Positions 44,309-53,420 of a stretch of 64,000 bases of DNA are shown here, piece after piece. Under the pieces are notes generated by a model, which was given only the letters and a program-made list of their open reading frames with translations, was not told where the DNA came from and made no database searches. Position 1 is the stretch's first letter; each line of letters opens with the position of its first letter. Made by a program: the position numbers and the translations under genes. The stretch is taken from assembly GCA_020638465.1 (NCBI GenBank), contig JACKIM010000001.1, forward strand, positions 1,868,501-1,932,500, given 5' to 3'. This DNA comes from Geminicoccaceae bacterium. GTDB taxonomy: Bacteria > Pseudomonadota > Alphaproteobacteria > Geminicoccales > Geminicoccaceae.

Positions 44309-46465
44309 ATGGCTAAAATAGTTGTCATCGATGATCGAGTCACCAACCGCAATATTCTCACGCGGTTGGCACTTTCGGTCGAGGAAGGTCTCCAGGTTCA
44401 GTCATTCTCCAGTCCGGTAGATGCGCTGAGCAGGCTGCATGGCCAGAACATTCCCGACCTGATCATCACCGACTATAACATGCCTGAGATGGATGGTGCG
44501 GCGTTCATTGCGACGTTGCGAGAAAATCCCGACTTTGCGGATATCCCCATTGTCGTCGTGACAGTCTATGAGGACCGCGAGTTCTGTTACCGTGCCCTGG
44601 AGGCCGGTGCCACCGACTTCCTGCTGAGTCCGGTCGATCACCTTGAATTTCGCGCCCGTGCGCGCAACCTTCTCACCATCCGGCGGCAGCAGAAGCTGCT
44701 GGCGGAACGCGCGGTCGATCTCGAACGGGCCCTGCGCGATCGCAATTTCGGTGTCACCGACACGCAAAACAGCGTTCAGTCGATGTTTGACGCCTTGCCG
44801 ATGGCACTTGACATCGTGGACCGGCACGGTCGGCTGGTGGCGGTCAACTCGGCTCACGAGAAGCTGTTCGAAATCAGCCGTGATGCAGCCGTCGGGCGCC
44901 ATATCTCCAGGATCTACGGCGAAAGCCATGCGACCCGCCATTCGGTTCACAATGAAAAGGTGTTCGAAAGTGGCCGTGCCCTCGCGGCACCTGTTCGCGA
45001 TATTGTCGATAATGGCGATAGCCACCGTGACCTGATTGCGGTCAAGGGGCCGTTCATTCACGGTAATGGTCATGAGGAAGGTGTGATGACACTTTCCGTG
45101 GATGTCACCGATCTGGTTGCGGAGACTTTCGTCAACAAGACATCGCCGAGTGTCGATCTCCTGACTCAATTGCCGAGCTTCGAATCGTTCAACGATCGTG
45201 CGGAAATGGAGCTGGCGCGGGCGCGCCGCCAGCATGAGATGCTCGCCATCCTGATCATCGACATCGATCGTTTCAAGGGCATCAATGATGCCTTTGGCCG
45301 CGATTTTGCAGACGAATTGCTCCGGTCGGTGGCCGGCCGTCTGTCCAAGCGGCTGCGCGAGACCGACTATCTGGCGAGGCTGCGCAGCGACGAGTTCGTC
45401 GTCATGCAGATGGGGCTCAAGCGGCCGGATGATGCGGCTGAACTGGCGCGCAGGCTGAGCGAGGCTTTTGCCGAACCATTTTTGATCGACCACCACGAGG
45501 TTCACATCAGCGCGTCGACGGGTATCACGCTGTTCCCGGCAGACGGTCGCAACATCGAGACGTTACTGAAGAACGCGGATCTGGCGGTCTATCGTGCCAA
45601 GGCATCCGGCCGGGATGGTTACCGCTTCTTTGCGGCCGAGATGAATATCGCCGCAAGGCGTGCTGTCACGCTGGAACGGGAGCTGCGGCAGGCAATCGCC
45701 GGTGAACAGTTTCTTGTCTACTATCAGCCTCAGGTGGAGCTTACGACTGGCAGGATCATCGGTATGGAGGCGCTGGTCCGCTGGAATCACCCGCATCGGG
45801 GAATTGTACGCCCCGGAGAGTTCATCGGCCTTGCCGAGGACATCGGCATCATCGCTCCCCTGACCGCATGGGTCTTGCGTACGGCCTGTGCCCAGCACCG
45901 GGTATGGCGTGACAAGGGCATGCTGGGCATGCAGCTTTCGGTGAACCTGTCGCCCGTGCAGTTCCGCGAGCGGGGCGTAGAACTGATGGTGGAGCGGATA
46001 CTCAAGGATACGCAACTGGATGCGTCATCGCTCGATATCGAGCTTACCGAGAACGCGGTCATCGAGAACAGCCAGACGGCTTCGGCCAGTCTGCGCTATC
46101 TCAACCAACTGGGCGTCAGCCTGTCGATCGACGACTTTGGCACGGGCTACTCCTCGTTGGCCTATGTCAAGCGGTTGCCGGTACAGCGGCTGAAGATCGA
46201 TCAGAGTTTCGTCCAGAACATCGACCAGTCCACCAATGACGAGGTTATCGTCCGCGCGATCATCAATCTCGGCCACAGTCTCGGACTACGGGTCATTGCC
46301 GAGGGGGTCGAGACGGCAGCGCAGCTCGAGAGCCTGAAGGAACTGGGCTGTGATGAGGTGCAGGGCGATTACATGTCACCGCCGGTCGATGCCGTGACAT
46401 TCGAGCGACAGATGTGCCGAGATGGAGACATTCTCACTCTCGCGAAACCCGAACGCGCCATCTAA
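44309..46465 (+). CDS. RpfG-type receiver fused to PAS-GGDEF-EAL (c-di-GMP phosphodiesterase)
   Basis: A 718-residue response regulator. The N-terminal receiver (phosphoacceptor Asp 55 in IITDYNMPEMDG) continues with VVTVYEDREFCYRALEAGATDFLLSPVDHLEFRARARNLL, the block typical of RpfG receivers. A PAS domain (about 160-275) follows, then a GGDEF domain whose signature is LARLRSDEFVVM; RSDEF instead of GGDEF makes cyclase activity unlikely. The EAL domain looks intact: MEALVRW, LSVNLSPVQF, ELTENAVI, DDFGTGYSSLAYVKRLP, LKIDQSF, EGVE and DEVQGDYMSPP. It should degrade c-di-GMP when phosphorylated by the neighbouring RpfC-like kinase. Confidence 0.9.
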   Translation: MAKIVVIDDRVTNRNILTRLALSVEEGLQVQSFSSPVDALSRLHGQNIPDLIITDYNMPEMDGAAFIATLRENPDFADIPIVVVTVYEDREFCYRALEAGATDFLLSPVDHLEFRARARNLLTIRRQQKLLAERAVDLERALRDRNFGVTDTQNSVQSMFDALPMALDIVDRHGRLVAVNSAHEKLFEISRDAAVGRHISRIYGESHATRHSVHNEKVFESGRALAAPVRDIVDNGDSHRDLIAVKGPFIHGNGHEEGVMTLSVDVTDLVAETFVNKTSPSVDLLTQLPSFESFNDRAEMELARARRQHEMLAILIIDIDRFKGINDAFGRDFADELLRSVAGRLSKRLRETDYLARLRSDEFVVMQMGLKRPDDAAELARRLSEAFAEPFLIDHHEVHISASTGITLFPADGRNIETLLKNADLAVYRAKASGRDGYRFFAAEMNIAARRAVTLERELRQAIAGEQFLVYYQPQVELTTGRIIGMEALVRWNHPHRGIVRPGEFIGLAEDIGIIAPLTAWVLRTACAQHRVWRDKGMLGMQLSVNLSPVQFRERGVELMVERILKDTQLDASSLDIELTENAVIENSQTASASLRYLNQLGVSLSIDDFGTGYSSLAYVKRLPVQRLKIDQSFVQNIDQSTNDEVIVRAIINLGHSLGLRVIAEGVETAAQLESLKELGCDEVQGDYMSPPVDAVTFERQMCRDGDILTLAKPERAI

Positions 46466-46599
46466 CGAAATTGTCGCACCTTATCCTGAAGGTTTAACGG
46501 TGAGGGTGATAATCGCGGGTTGATGGCGGAAATGGACTGGACTTGGCGAGACGCCCCGAACTGACGCCTGCACTTGATCACACCATATCCGGGACGGTG

Positions 46600-49191
46600 A
46601 TGGCCAGGCTCGGTCAGTTGATGAAATTCGCAAGCAGGCGCCTGCGCGGTCGCGAGGACAGCGAGCACGAGCAGGCGATCATTCGCATCGTCATGATCGT
46701 CGGGATGTTCGTCTACATGATATTGTTCCCGCACGATGATGAGAGTGCGGTTGAAATCATCCGCTGGTCGACGATCGTGTTCCTGACCGGGATCATGGTG
46801 GCGGCAGGCATTCTGGTGCATATCATCCTCTATCCTGCCAAAAATGTGCTCCGCCGCCTGTTCGGGATGCTGGTTGATCTGATGGGGACCACGGCAGCCA
46901 TGATCATTGGCGGCAAGGCCGGAATGATCTTCTATACGGTCATGCTGTGGTTCATTTTCGGTCACGGTTTCCGCTTCGGTATTCCCTATCTCTTTGCGGC
47001 CGCGTTTTCATCGGTCATCCTTTTTTCGGTCGTCACCATTGTCAGTCCGGAATGGCAGATTCATCCGGCCCTCAACATTGTTCTCGTGCTGGCCCTCATC
47101 ATTCTTCCGACCTATGTCTCATTCCTGCTTGCCAAGCTGCAGTCCGCCATTGAACGGGCCGAAGAGGCCAACATGGCCAAGAGCCGCTTCCTCGCGACCA
47201 TGAGTCACGAATTCCGAACGCCGCTCAACGTTGTCATCGGCCTGTCGGATCTTCTGCGCACGACACAACTTGACAGCGACCAGAGAGACATGACGGCGAC
47301 CATTCGCAGTGCCGCCGACAGTTTGCTCGTCCTGGTCAACGATGTGCTGGATCTGGCCAAGGCCGAAGCGCATCAGCTCGAGATCGAACGGGTTTCCTTC
47401 CGCCTCGATCAGCGGCTGGCCAAGCTGCGCGGGATGCTGATGCAGCAGGCCCGGACAAGGAGTATCTATCTGCGGTTGCGGGTCGATCCCGAATTGCCGC
47501 TCGGTGTCATGGGCAGCGAACGCTCGCTGCATCAGGTACTCACCAATCTCGTTGCCAATGCCATCAAGTTTACCGACGAGGGGGGGGTGGTCATTGATGT
47601 TCGCCGGATCGCTGGTGGCGACGACGACACGTTCAAGGTGCGGTTCGACGTCCATGACAGCGGCATCGGCATTTCGCTGGTGGAACAGGATCTCATCTTC
47701 GAGAGGTTCAGCCAGAGTGAATCGACCCGGCGATTGCAGCGTGGCGGCACCGGCCTCGGCCTCAGCATCGCACGCGAACTGGTCGAGCTCATGGGCGGAC
47801 ATATCGGCGTCGTCTCAAGTCCCGGACGCGGTTCGAGCTTCTGGTTCGAGTTGCCACTCGAACCGGCCGAGGTTCCAGCGATGCTCGCACCTCAATTGCC
47901 GAGGACGGCGACGCTTCTCGTCCTTGGCGATGAGCATGCGGCACCGCCGGCACTGCGCTCGCTTTCCGGACATGTGCGATCGATCATCTATCACGACACC
48001 ATCGAAGGTGTGCGCAGGAGCCTTGGCAGCAGGGTACTGCCGTGCGTCGTGATCGCGCTCGGTGCGGATGCGGTGCTGCATGTCGAGCGACTGGTGGACG
48101 AGATTGAACTGATGGGTCTGTCGGAAACGGTCGACGTGATCTCCCTGTCGCATCCCCGCGCCCATCGGGTGAACCAGACGCTGGCTGATCTGGACATCGA
48201 TTGTCCGGCAGATCTACTGGAAAAATGCCTTAGTCATGCCTTGGCTGCGGGGATGGTCGATGCCCAGGCCTCGGAGCTGGTCGATGATGCGCAGTTCACG
48301 GGGCGGGCCGCCGCGGTGCTGCTGGTCGAGGATAATGTCACCAATCAGAAAGTCCTGGGCAGGATTCTCGAACATGCGGGGCATCACGTGACTATTGCCG
48401 GTTCGGGGGATGATGCGCTTGCCCTCTACGAAACCGGCCGTTTCGATATCATTCTCATGGATCTCAACATGCCGGGACTGAACGGTTTCGACACGATCAA
48501 GCTGCTTCGCTTTTCCGATTCTGTCGAAAGCCTGCCGCCCGTGGTGGCACTCACTGCCGATGCCACATCCGAAACCCGTTCGCGGGCGATGGAACTGGGG
48601 TTCAGCGAATATGTCACCAAGCCCGTCGACAGCCCGACCCTGATGGCCGTCATCGATCGTTTGGCGGGTGACAAGGCACGGTTGCGGGACTGGACGGCGA
48701 TTCAGCCCGCGTCCGAATCAAGCGGGGGTGCTGTCGTCGAACCGTCGGAACCGTTGCCTTCCGGCAACTCTTTGCAGGTGATACCACAGCTGCCCGTTAC
48801 GGAAGGCGCAACTCTCGATGGGGCGAAGATCCGGAGCCTTATTGCACTTGACGCTGGCGACGGCTTTTTCGCGCAGGTGGTTGACGATTATCTTGCCGAT
48901 GCTGCCTCGTTGATCGAGGAACTGGAGATGGATGCCGACGAAGGCCGGGCTTCAGATTTCCGCGATCACGCCCATGCGCTCAAAAGCAGTTCGGCTCATC
49001 TGGGAGCAACGGTCCTGTTCGAGCGTTGCCTGGGCTGGCGCGATCTTGACGATCATGCGTTGCTCATGAGGGCGAAGGCTGAATTGTCCGGTCTGCGACG
49101 GGATTTTACCCGGGTCCGCGAGGACCTGATCCGGCACAAGCATCTGCAGCAGGCAGCGTCGCCCATGGCCAGGCAGACCCGTTTTTCCTGA
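46600..49191 (+). CDS. rpfC: RpfC-like hybrid sensor histidine kinase (DSF sensor)
   Basis: An 863-residue kinase. The N-terminus GREDSEHEQAIIRIVMIVGMFVYM and five predicted helices up to about residue 178 match the RpfC sensor region. HisKA has FLATMSHEFRTPLN (His 203). The HATPase (NAIKF, DSGIGI, GGTGLGLSIARELVELMGG) follows, then a receiver with Asp 621 (LMDLNMPG) and a C-terminal Hpt domain with His 792 (HALKSSSAHLG). Start: ATG 46600 was preferred because it gives the family N-terminus; TTG 46543 in frame is possible. It lies between the EAL regulator and the convergent rpfF. Confidence 0.88.
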   Translation: MARLGQLMKFASRRLRGREDSEHEQAIIRIVMIVGMFVYMILFPHDDESAVEIIRWSTIVFLTGIMVAAGILVHIILYPAKNVLRRLFGMLVDLMGTTAAMIIGGKAGMIFYTVMLWFIFGHGFRFGIPYLFAAAFSSVILFSVVTIVSPEWQIHPALNIVLVLALIILPTYVSFLLAKLQSAIERAEEANMAKSRFLATMSHEFRTPLNVVIGLSDLLRTTQLDSDQRDMTATIRSAADSLLVLVNDVLDLAKAEAHQLEIERVSFRLDQRLAKLRGMLMQQARTRSIYLRLRVDPELPLGVMGSERSLHQVLTNLVANAIKFTDEGGVVIDVRRIAGGDDDTFKVRFDVHDSGIGISLVEQDLIFERFSQSESTRRLQRGGTGLGLSIARELVELMGGHIGVVSSPGRGSSFWFELPLEPAEVPAMLAPQLPRTATLLVLGDEHAAPPALRSLSGHVRSIIYHDTIEGVRRSLGSRVLPCVVIALGADAVLHVERLVDEIELMGLSETVDVISLSHPRAHRVNQTLADLDIDCPADLLEKCLSHALAAGMVDAQASELVDDAQFTGRAAAVLLVEDNVTNQKVLGRILEHAGHHVTIAGSGDDALALYETGRFDIILMDLNMPGLNGFDTIKLLRFSDSVESLPPVVALTADATSETRSRAMELGFSEYVTKPVDSPTLMAVIDRLAGDKARLRDWTAIQPASESSGGAVVEPSEPLPSGNSLQVIPQLPVTEGATLDGAKIRSLIALDAGDGFFAQVVDDYLADAASLIEELEMDADEGRASDFRDHAHALKSSSAHLGATVLFERCLGWRDLDDHALLMRAKAELSGLRRDFTRVREDLIRHKHLQQAASPMARQTRFS

Positions 49192-49367
49192 AGGGAAAGT
49201 ATCGCCAGTGACGAGGCCGGTGGTGAGGGGTGCCAGCCATCCCTGCAGTGCCGGTCCGGGGCAGGGGCCGGAACCAGGCACCATCGCTTCACTGTGTTGC
49301 TGCGGTCCCGTCATGCGAGGGTTGCCTGGATGGCGAAAGGGGGAGATGATCATTGTCTCTCATGCCT

Positions 49368-50333
49368 TCAGGCGACGGTGGCCCGCTTCTTTTGCTGATG
49401 CCGGGCAAGGCAGTCCATGCGGCGCAGGTCGTCGGTGCTCAGTTGCAGCGCCAGTTCGACCCACATGTCGACGATGTCCTTGAGCTCCTGATAGCTCACG
49501 GGATCGACGCGCTTCATTGCCTTCTTGAGCGTGCGGGCGGTATGGAAGCGTGCGCCGTTTTCCTCGATGTAGCGCGCCAGCGCCTGTTCGGACTCACCCG
49601 TTTCGCAGACGATATCGACCAGTCCGAGTTCCTTCATTTCCTCGGCCGAGCGGGTCTTGCCGTCTTCGATCAGCATGCGGGCGGTAACCTTGCCGACCTT
49701 GCGGGCGAGGAATGCGTGCGCGCCCATGCCAGGGAACAGGTTGAAGAGAATTTCCGGCAGACCGAACTTGGCGTGCCGTTCGGCGATGACGATGTCGCTT
49801 GTCAGCATCGCCTCGAAGCCGCCACCGATGGCGTCGCCATTGATCAGGGCAACGGTCATCACCGGCAGCCCGAGATTCGTGTAGTTCTCGTAGAGGACGT
49901 CGATCGAGCGATAGGCATAGTCACGCAGGCCGGCTTCATCCTGTTCGCGGATCAGCGAGGTGAATGTGGAGAGGTCTCCACCGAGGCTCCACGCTCCCTT
50001 GGACTGCGATGACCAGACGAGATAGCGGAAGGGGATGTCTTCGGCACTGGCACCGGCATACGCTTCCTTGAGCATGTGGAGCAGGTCCTGGCCATCATGC
50101 ATGAGCTCGGGCGTGAAGCAGGCGCGGTCGCGGTGCTTCATGTGGGCCCAGAGGACGCCGCTGGCGGATTCGAGCCGGGTTTCGAGGTTCGGCATGTCGA
50201 TATCGAGGCTGCGGGGCCTGCTGCGCAGCGGGAAGACCGGCGCGCTGGCCCGGCGCAACTCCGAGGGAAGGGGGAGATTGTCGTTGTCCACGCGGCCGAG
50301 CAGGTGAACCAGCTCCAGAGTCGAAACAGCCAT
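49368..50333 (-). CDS. rpfF: RpfF-like DSF synthase (crotonase superfamily)
   Basis: A 321-residue crotonase-fold protein. The blocks WSLGGDLSTFTSLIREQD, INGDAIGGGFEAMLTSD, GLPEILFNLFPGMGAHAFLARKVG and the end ALQLSTDDLRRMDCLARHQQKK match RpfF, the synthase/thioesterase that makes diffusible signal factor (cis-2-unsaturated fatty acids). Both catalytic Glu are present (Glu 174 and Glu 194, twenty residues apart as in Xanthomonas Glu 141/Glu 161). Strong Shine-Dalgarno CAGGAGG precedes ATG. It is convergent with the kinase gene, as in other rpf loci. Confidence 0.9.
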   Translation of the reverse strand: MAVSTLELVHLLGRVDNDNLPLPSELRRASAPVFPLRSRPRSLDIDMPNLETRLESASGVLWAHMKHRDRACFTPELMHDGQDLLHMLKEAYAGASAEDIPFRYLVWSSQSKGAWSLGGDLSTFTSLIREQDEAGLRDYAYRSIDVLYENYTNLGLPVMTVALINGDAIGGGFEAMLTSDIVIAERHAKFGLPEILFNLFPGMGAHAFLARKVGKVTARMLIEDGKTRSAEEMKELGLVDIVCETGESEQALARYIEENGARFHTARTLKKAMKRVDPVSYQELKDIVDMWVELALQLSTDDLRRMDCLARHQQKKRATVA

Positions 50334-50389
50334 GATACCCTCCTGAATTTTTTGCCGGGGATGGGCCCCGGACGGCGACTACAATCACT

Positions 50390-50417
50390 AGTGTATTAAT
50401 CAAAACTTTCACGGCAA
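50390..50417 (-). promoter_or_regulatory. Candidate sigma-70 promoter of rpfF
   Basis: On the minus strand TTGCCG (50417-50412) and TACACT (50395-50390) are 16 bases apart, about 57 bases before the start codon, in an A+T-rich stretch. Four of six matches in each box; moderate support only. Confidence 0.35.
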
Positions 50418-50556
50418 CATTTATCGTTTCGTATTTCTTCAAGTTTACTTTAGAATTCATGGCGTCTTTGCATTGAATTTTCTGACGATTTCCAAAAAAT
50501 TTTAGCTAAACTAAAATAGGAGATCCCCCGGCTATGCCGGGGCGGCAGCCCGAGTT

Positions 50557-50631
50557 TGACGTTTCCGGCAGTCCATCGCCGGGTTTCTTTCGTTTGCCAC
50601 CACGCATACGGAAGGAACGTCAGCGATGGAC
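50557..50631 (+). promoter_or_regulatory. 5' leader pairing that can mask the tnpA start and ribosome-binding site
   Basis: GTCCATCGC (50571-50579) is the exact complement of GCGATGGAC (50623-50631), which contains the tnpA ATG. TGACGTTTCC (50557-50566) pairs with GGAACGTCA (50614-50622) over the Shine-Dalgarno region with one bulged T. The two pairings cross, so they form a pseudoknot or alternatives. IS200 tnpA is known to be repressed by leader structure of this kind. Confidence 0.6.
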
Positions 50632-51057
50632 ACGTATCAGAGCCTAAGTCACAGCGTTTGGGACTGCAAATATCATGTCGTCTTTATCCCGAAATGCCGA
50701 CGCAAGACGCTGTATACAGGCCTGCGCCCACATCTCGGCGCGGTTTTTCGACAGCTAGCCAAACAAAAGGAGAGCAAGGTCATAGAAGGTCATCTGCTAC
50801 CGGATCACGTCCACATGATGCTCGCCATTCCCCCCAAATATGCTGTCTCCAATGTCGTCGGCTTCATCAAAGGGAAGAGCGCCATTCACTTAGCCCGTGT
50901 TTATGGCGAACGCCGACGCAATTTCGTTGGCCAACATTTCTGGGCAAGAGGATATTTTGTCAGCACGGTCGGGCGAGACGAAACGGTCATCCGCGACTAC
51001 ATTCGCAATCAGGAGAAGGAAGATCGCCGGCTCGATCAACTCGCGCTGTTACCCTGA
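50626..51057 (+). CDS. tnpA: IS200/IS605-family transposase TnpA
   Basis: A 143-residue Y1 HUH transposase. It starts DTYQSLSHSVWDCKYHVVFIPKCRRK, has the HUH pair in LLPDHVHMMLAIPPKYAVSNVVGFIKGKSA, and the catalytic Tyr region WARGYFVSTVGRDETVIRDYIRNQEKED. Length is normal, so it may be active. It cuts single-stranded DNA at the element ends next to the hairpins. Confidence 0.95.
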   Translation: MDTYQSLSHSVWDCKYHVVFIPKCRRKTLYTGLRPHLGAVFRQLAKQKESKVIEGHLLPDHVHMMLAIPPKYAVSNVVGFIKGKSAIHLARVYGERRRNFVGQHFWARGYFVSTVGRDETVIRDYIRNQEKEDRRLDQLALLP

Positions 51058-51160
51058 ACATGCCGCCTTCAGGCGGCGAACAGATTGCGGCCGCGCAGCG
51101 CCGCAAACCGCCGCTTTGAGCGGCTCTCAACCAAAGCCCCCGGCTCTGCCGGGGGATATT

Positions 51161-51568
51161 TACTCACATGGAGAACCCCACGAAAATAGGATCATGATAG
51201 CATCCCGATCGGCCAACAGTGCCTCCTGGTCCATCGTGCATGACAAATTTCTGCTCTTTTTCACGATGTTGCCCGTAAGGTTCTTGCACGGATGGACCTC
51301 CTCCCGAGGATTGAAGGATGCGGGATGACTTGTTAAGTAATTCTGCTGTCTATTCATGTTTGATTTGCAAATGAATGGGCATAATAAATGTAGTGGTGAT
51401 TTTATCTCAATGTAGATTGCCGCCGACCGGCGGCAACGTGTCATTCGAGGCTTTGCCGGCATGGCAAAAGAATGAGTGATGGCTGTGGATATCGATGTGT
51501 CATCTCGCGAGATGCATCCTCGGCGTTCATGTGGATGGACAAGGTGCAGCCGATTTGCGGAACAGCCC
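51161..51568. other. A+T-rich intergenic region with one inverted repeat
   Basis: Between the IS right end and the rtcR stop. No plausible coding region. A perfect 8-bp inverted repeat TTGCCGCC-GACC-GGCGGCAA lies at 51417-51436, about 130 bases past the rtcR stop on its strand. It lacks a convincing U-run, so it is at best a weak transcription terminator. Confidence 0.4.
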
Positions 51569-53167
51569 TCAGTGCGTGTCTGCGGCGGTGATCCGGTCGA
51601 AGGTCAGTTCGAAGCGGGCCAGATATTTGCGCAGCCGGTCGGCGTCATTGGGGGTCGAGCGGCGGGTGCGGGATACGGCGAACAGCTGGCGGCCGGCTTC
51701 CGAGAGTGAGCGGCTGTTGCGGCAGGTGGCGACGACATGGGCGAGCTGGACCCGGTCGAAGGGATCCAGGCCGGAGATGGCCTTTTCATCCAGAACCGTT
51801 TCGAGGCCATCTCCGGCCGAACGACCGGCGGACCACAGATGCCGCATCCGGGTGATTTCCGTCTCGACATGTTCGACCCCGATCCGGCCCTGCGGCGCGA
51901 ATGTCGCCATGCGGGTCACGCTGGCGGCGAGATCGCGAAAGTTTCCGGACCAGACGGCAGGCGGCGAGACAGCGAAAGCGAGATAGCGCTCGCGGGCTTC
52001 CCTGTTGAAGGTGATCCTTTGTCCCTCGCGCTCGGCGTGGCGTTCGAGTTCATAGTCGAGATTCGGCTCGATATCCTCGCGACGCCCGACAAGGCCCGGC
52101 AGGGTGAAGGTCCAGAGATTGAGCCGCGCGAACAGATCCTCACGAAACCGGCGTTCGGCGACGGCTCTCGCCAGATCGAGATTGGTACCGGCAATCAACT
52201 GGAAGTCGCTCGACACCTCCTGATCGGAGCCCACCGGCATGAACCGTTTTTCCTCGATGGCCCTGAGCATCACGGCCTGCTCGTCCAGCCCCAGCTCGCC
52301 GATCTCGTCGAGAAACAGCAGACCGCCATCGGCGCGGCGCAGCAGGCCCGGACGATCACTGACAGCACCGGTGAATGCTCCCTTCGTGTGGCCGAACAGC
52401 GCCGACATCGCCGCATCACCACGCAGGGTCGCGCAATTCACTTCGACGAAAGGGCCGGCGAGCTGGCGCCGCAGGCGCTTGAGCTCATAGATCCGGCTGG
52501 CCAGCTGGCTCTTGCCGGCGCCTGTCGGGCCCATCAGGAGGACAGGCAGACGGCTACGCACCGCGACCTGCTCGATTTCATCGATCATCCGGTTGAATCC
52601 GGTGTTGCGGGTGGCGATGCCGGATTTGAGAAAGCTCGTGTCCTGTTCGCGCGACACGGCGAAACGGGTGGCGATACTGTCATAGCGTGACAGGTCGAGA
52701 TCGATGCTCGTCCAGCCGCCGGCCGCATCGGACTTGCCGCGCGTGGGCCGGGTCTGCAGCAACCGTCCCGGCAGATAGTTGGCCTCGGTCAGAAGGAACA
52801 GGCAGATCTGCGCCACATGGGTGCCGGTCGAGATATGGATCAGATAGTCCTCGGTTTCGGGATCGAAGACTGACGCACGGGAGAAATCCAGAAGCTTGCC
52901 ATAGACCTCCTCGAAATCCCAGGGATCGTCGAGTTCGATCAGCCGGGGTTCGACCGTGGTTTCCGGCGAGACAGACCGGATGTCGTTCGTCACCTGATCG
53001 GCGAGACGCTGGTGCAGCGAGCCGTGCAGGAGCACGAAGCGGTCGACCCGCAAATCCTCCTGCATGCAGATGCTGACCGATGGCCGCCACCTCATCCAGC
53101 GGCCCGGACCGGAGCTGGAGGCGTCCAGCGTCGATCCGAGAAATCCGATAACGATCGTAGGCTTCAT
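51569..53167 (-). CDS. rtcR: RtcR, sigma-54-dependent activator of the RNA-repair operon
   Basis: A 532-residue activator. The N-terminal RtcR/CARF-like ligand domain (about 1-180) starts MKPTIVIGFLGSTLDASSSGPGRWMRWRPSVSI and includes LIHISTGTHVAQICLFLL. The AAA+ domain has Walker A LLMGPTGAGKSQLA, the sigma-54 contact loop GHTKGAFTGAVSDR and Walker B GGLLFLDEIGELG. The C-terminus is a Fis-like DNA-binding segment. Translation from ATG 53167 matches the family start; in-frame codons up to 53290 are non-homologous. Divergent from the operon it should control. Confidence 0.95.
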   Translation of the reverse strand: MKPTIVIGFLGSTLDASSSGPGRWMRWRPSVSICMQEDLRVDRFVLLHGSLHQRLADQVTNDIRSVSPETTVEPRLIELDDPWDFEEVYGKLLDFSRASVFDPETEDYLIHISTGTHVAQICLFLLTEANYLPGRLLQTRPTRGKSDAAGGWTSIDLDLSRYDSIATRFAVSREQDTSFLKSGIATRNTGFNRMIDEIEQVAVRSRLPVLLMGPTGAGKSQLASRIYELKRLRRQLAGPFVEVNCATLRGDAAMSALFGHTKGAFTGAVSDRPGLLRRADGGLLFLDEIGELGLDEQAVMLRAIEEKRFMPVGSDQEVSSDFQLIAGTNLDLARAVAERRFREDLFARLNLWTFTLPGLVGRREDIEPNLDYELERHAEREGQRITFNREARERYLAFAVSPPAVWSGNFRDLAASVTRMATFAPQGRIGVEHVETEITRMRHLWSAGRSAGDGLETVLDEKAISGLDPFDRVQLAHVVATCRNSRSLSEAGRQLFAVSRTRRSTPNDADRLRKYLARFELTFDRITAADTH

Positions 53168-53301
53168 GCGCCGATTATATAAATTTCTAGATATTATTCT
53201 ATATTTTTTACTCCATCTCATTCGCACCGATTCTGTTTCAAGAAAAATTAATTCATTTTTTGCAATGGTTTGAAAAGATTTTCGGCGCATGGTCGGACAT
53301 C

Positions 53302-53317
53302 TGGCACGCTCGCTGCA
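53302..53317 (+). promoter_or_regulatory. Sigma-54 (-24/-12) promoter of the rsr-yrlA-rtcBA operon
   Basis: TGGCACGCTCGCTGCA matches TGGCAC-N5-TTGC, with GG at 53303-53304 and GC at 53315-53316, so transcription should start near 53328. It lies in the divergent region between rtcR and the TROVE gene, exactly where RtcR would act. Confidence 0.85.
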
Positions 53318-53420
53318 ATGAACAGGGCGTCAGGACATCGCCTGACTGCAGTGTGGAAGGGGCAGCCGGAATGGGCCGGCTGCCCCGGGAAGCGCAAGGA
53401 TGGTTCGAGGGTTTTCGATC

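Larger units (their letters stand above)
50520..51160 (+). mobile_element. IS200/IS605-family insertion sequence (IS200 type, tnpA only)
   Basis: Bounded by two similar subterminal hairpins: CCCCGGC-TAT-GCCGGGG (50526-50542) at the left and CCCCCGGC-TCT-GCCGGGGG (51137-51155) at the right, with tnpA between them and no tnpB. IS200 elements lack terminal inverted repeats and are cut near such hairpins. Exact ends cannot be fixed without an empty site. It sits in A+T-rich DNA between rpfF and rtcR. Confidence 0.85.

Noticed and set aside
51160..51462. 100-codon minus-strand frame next to the IS
   Set aside because: Lies in A+T-rich DNA, includes part of the IS end hairpin, and has no family pattern or convincing ribosome-binding site.
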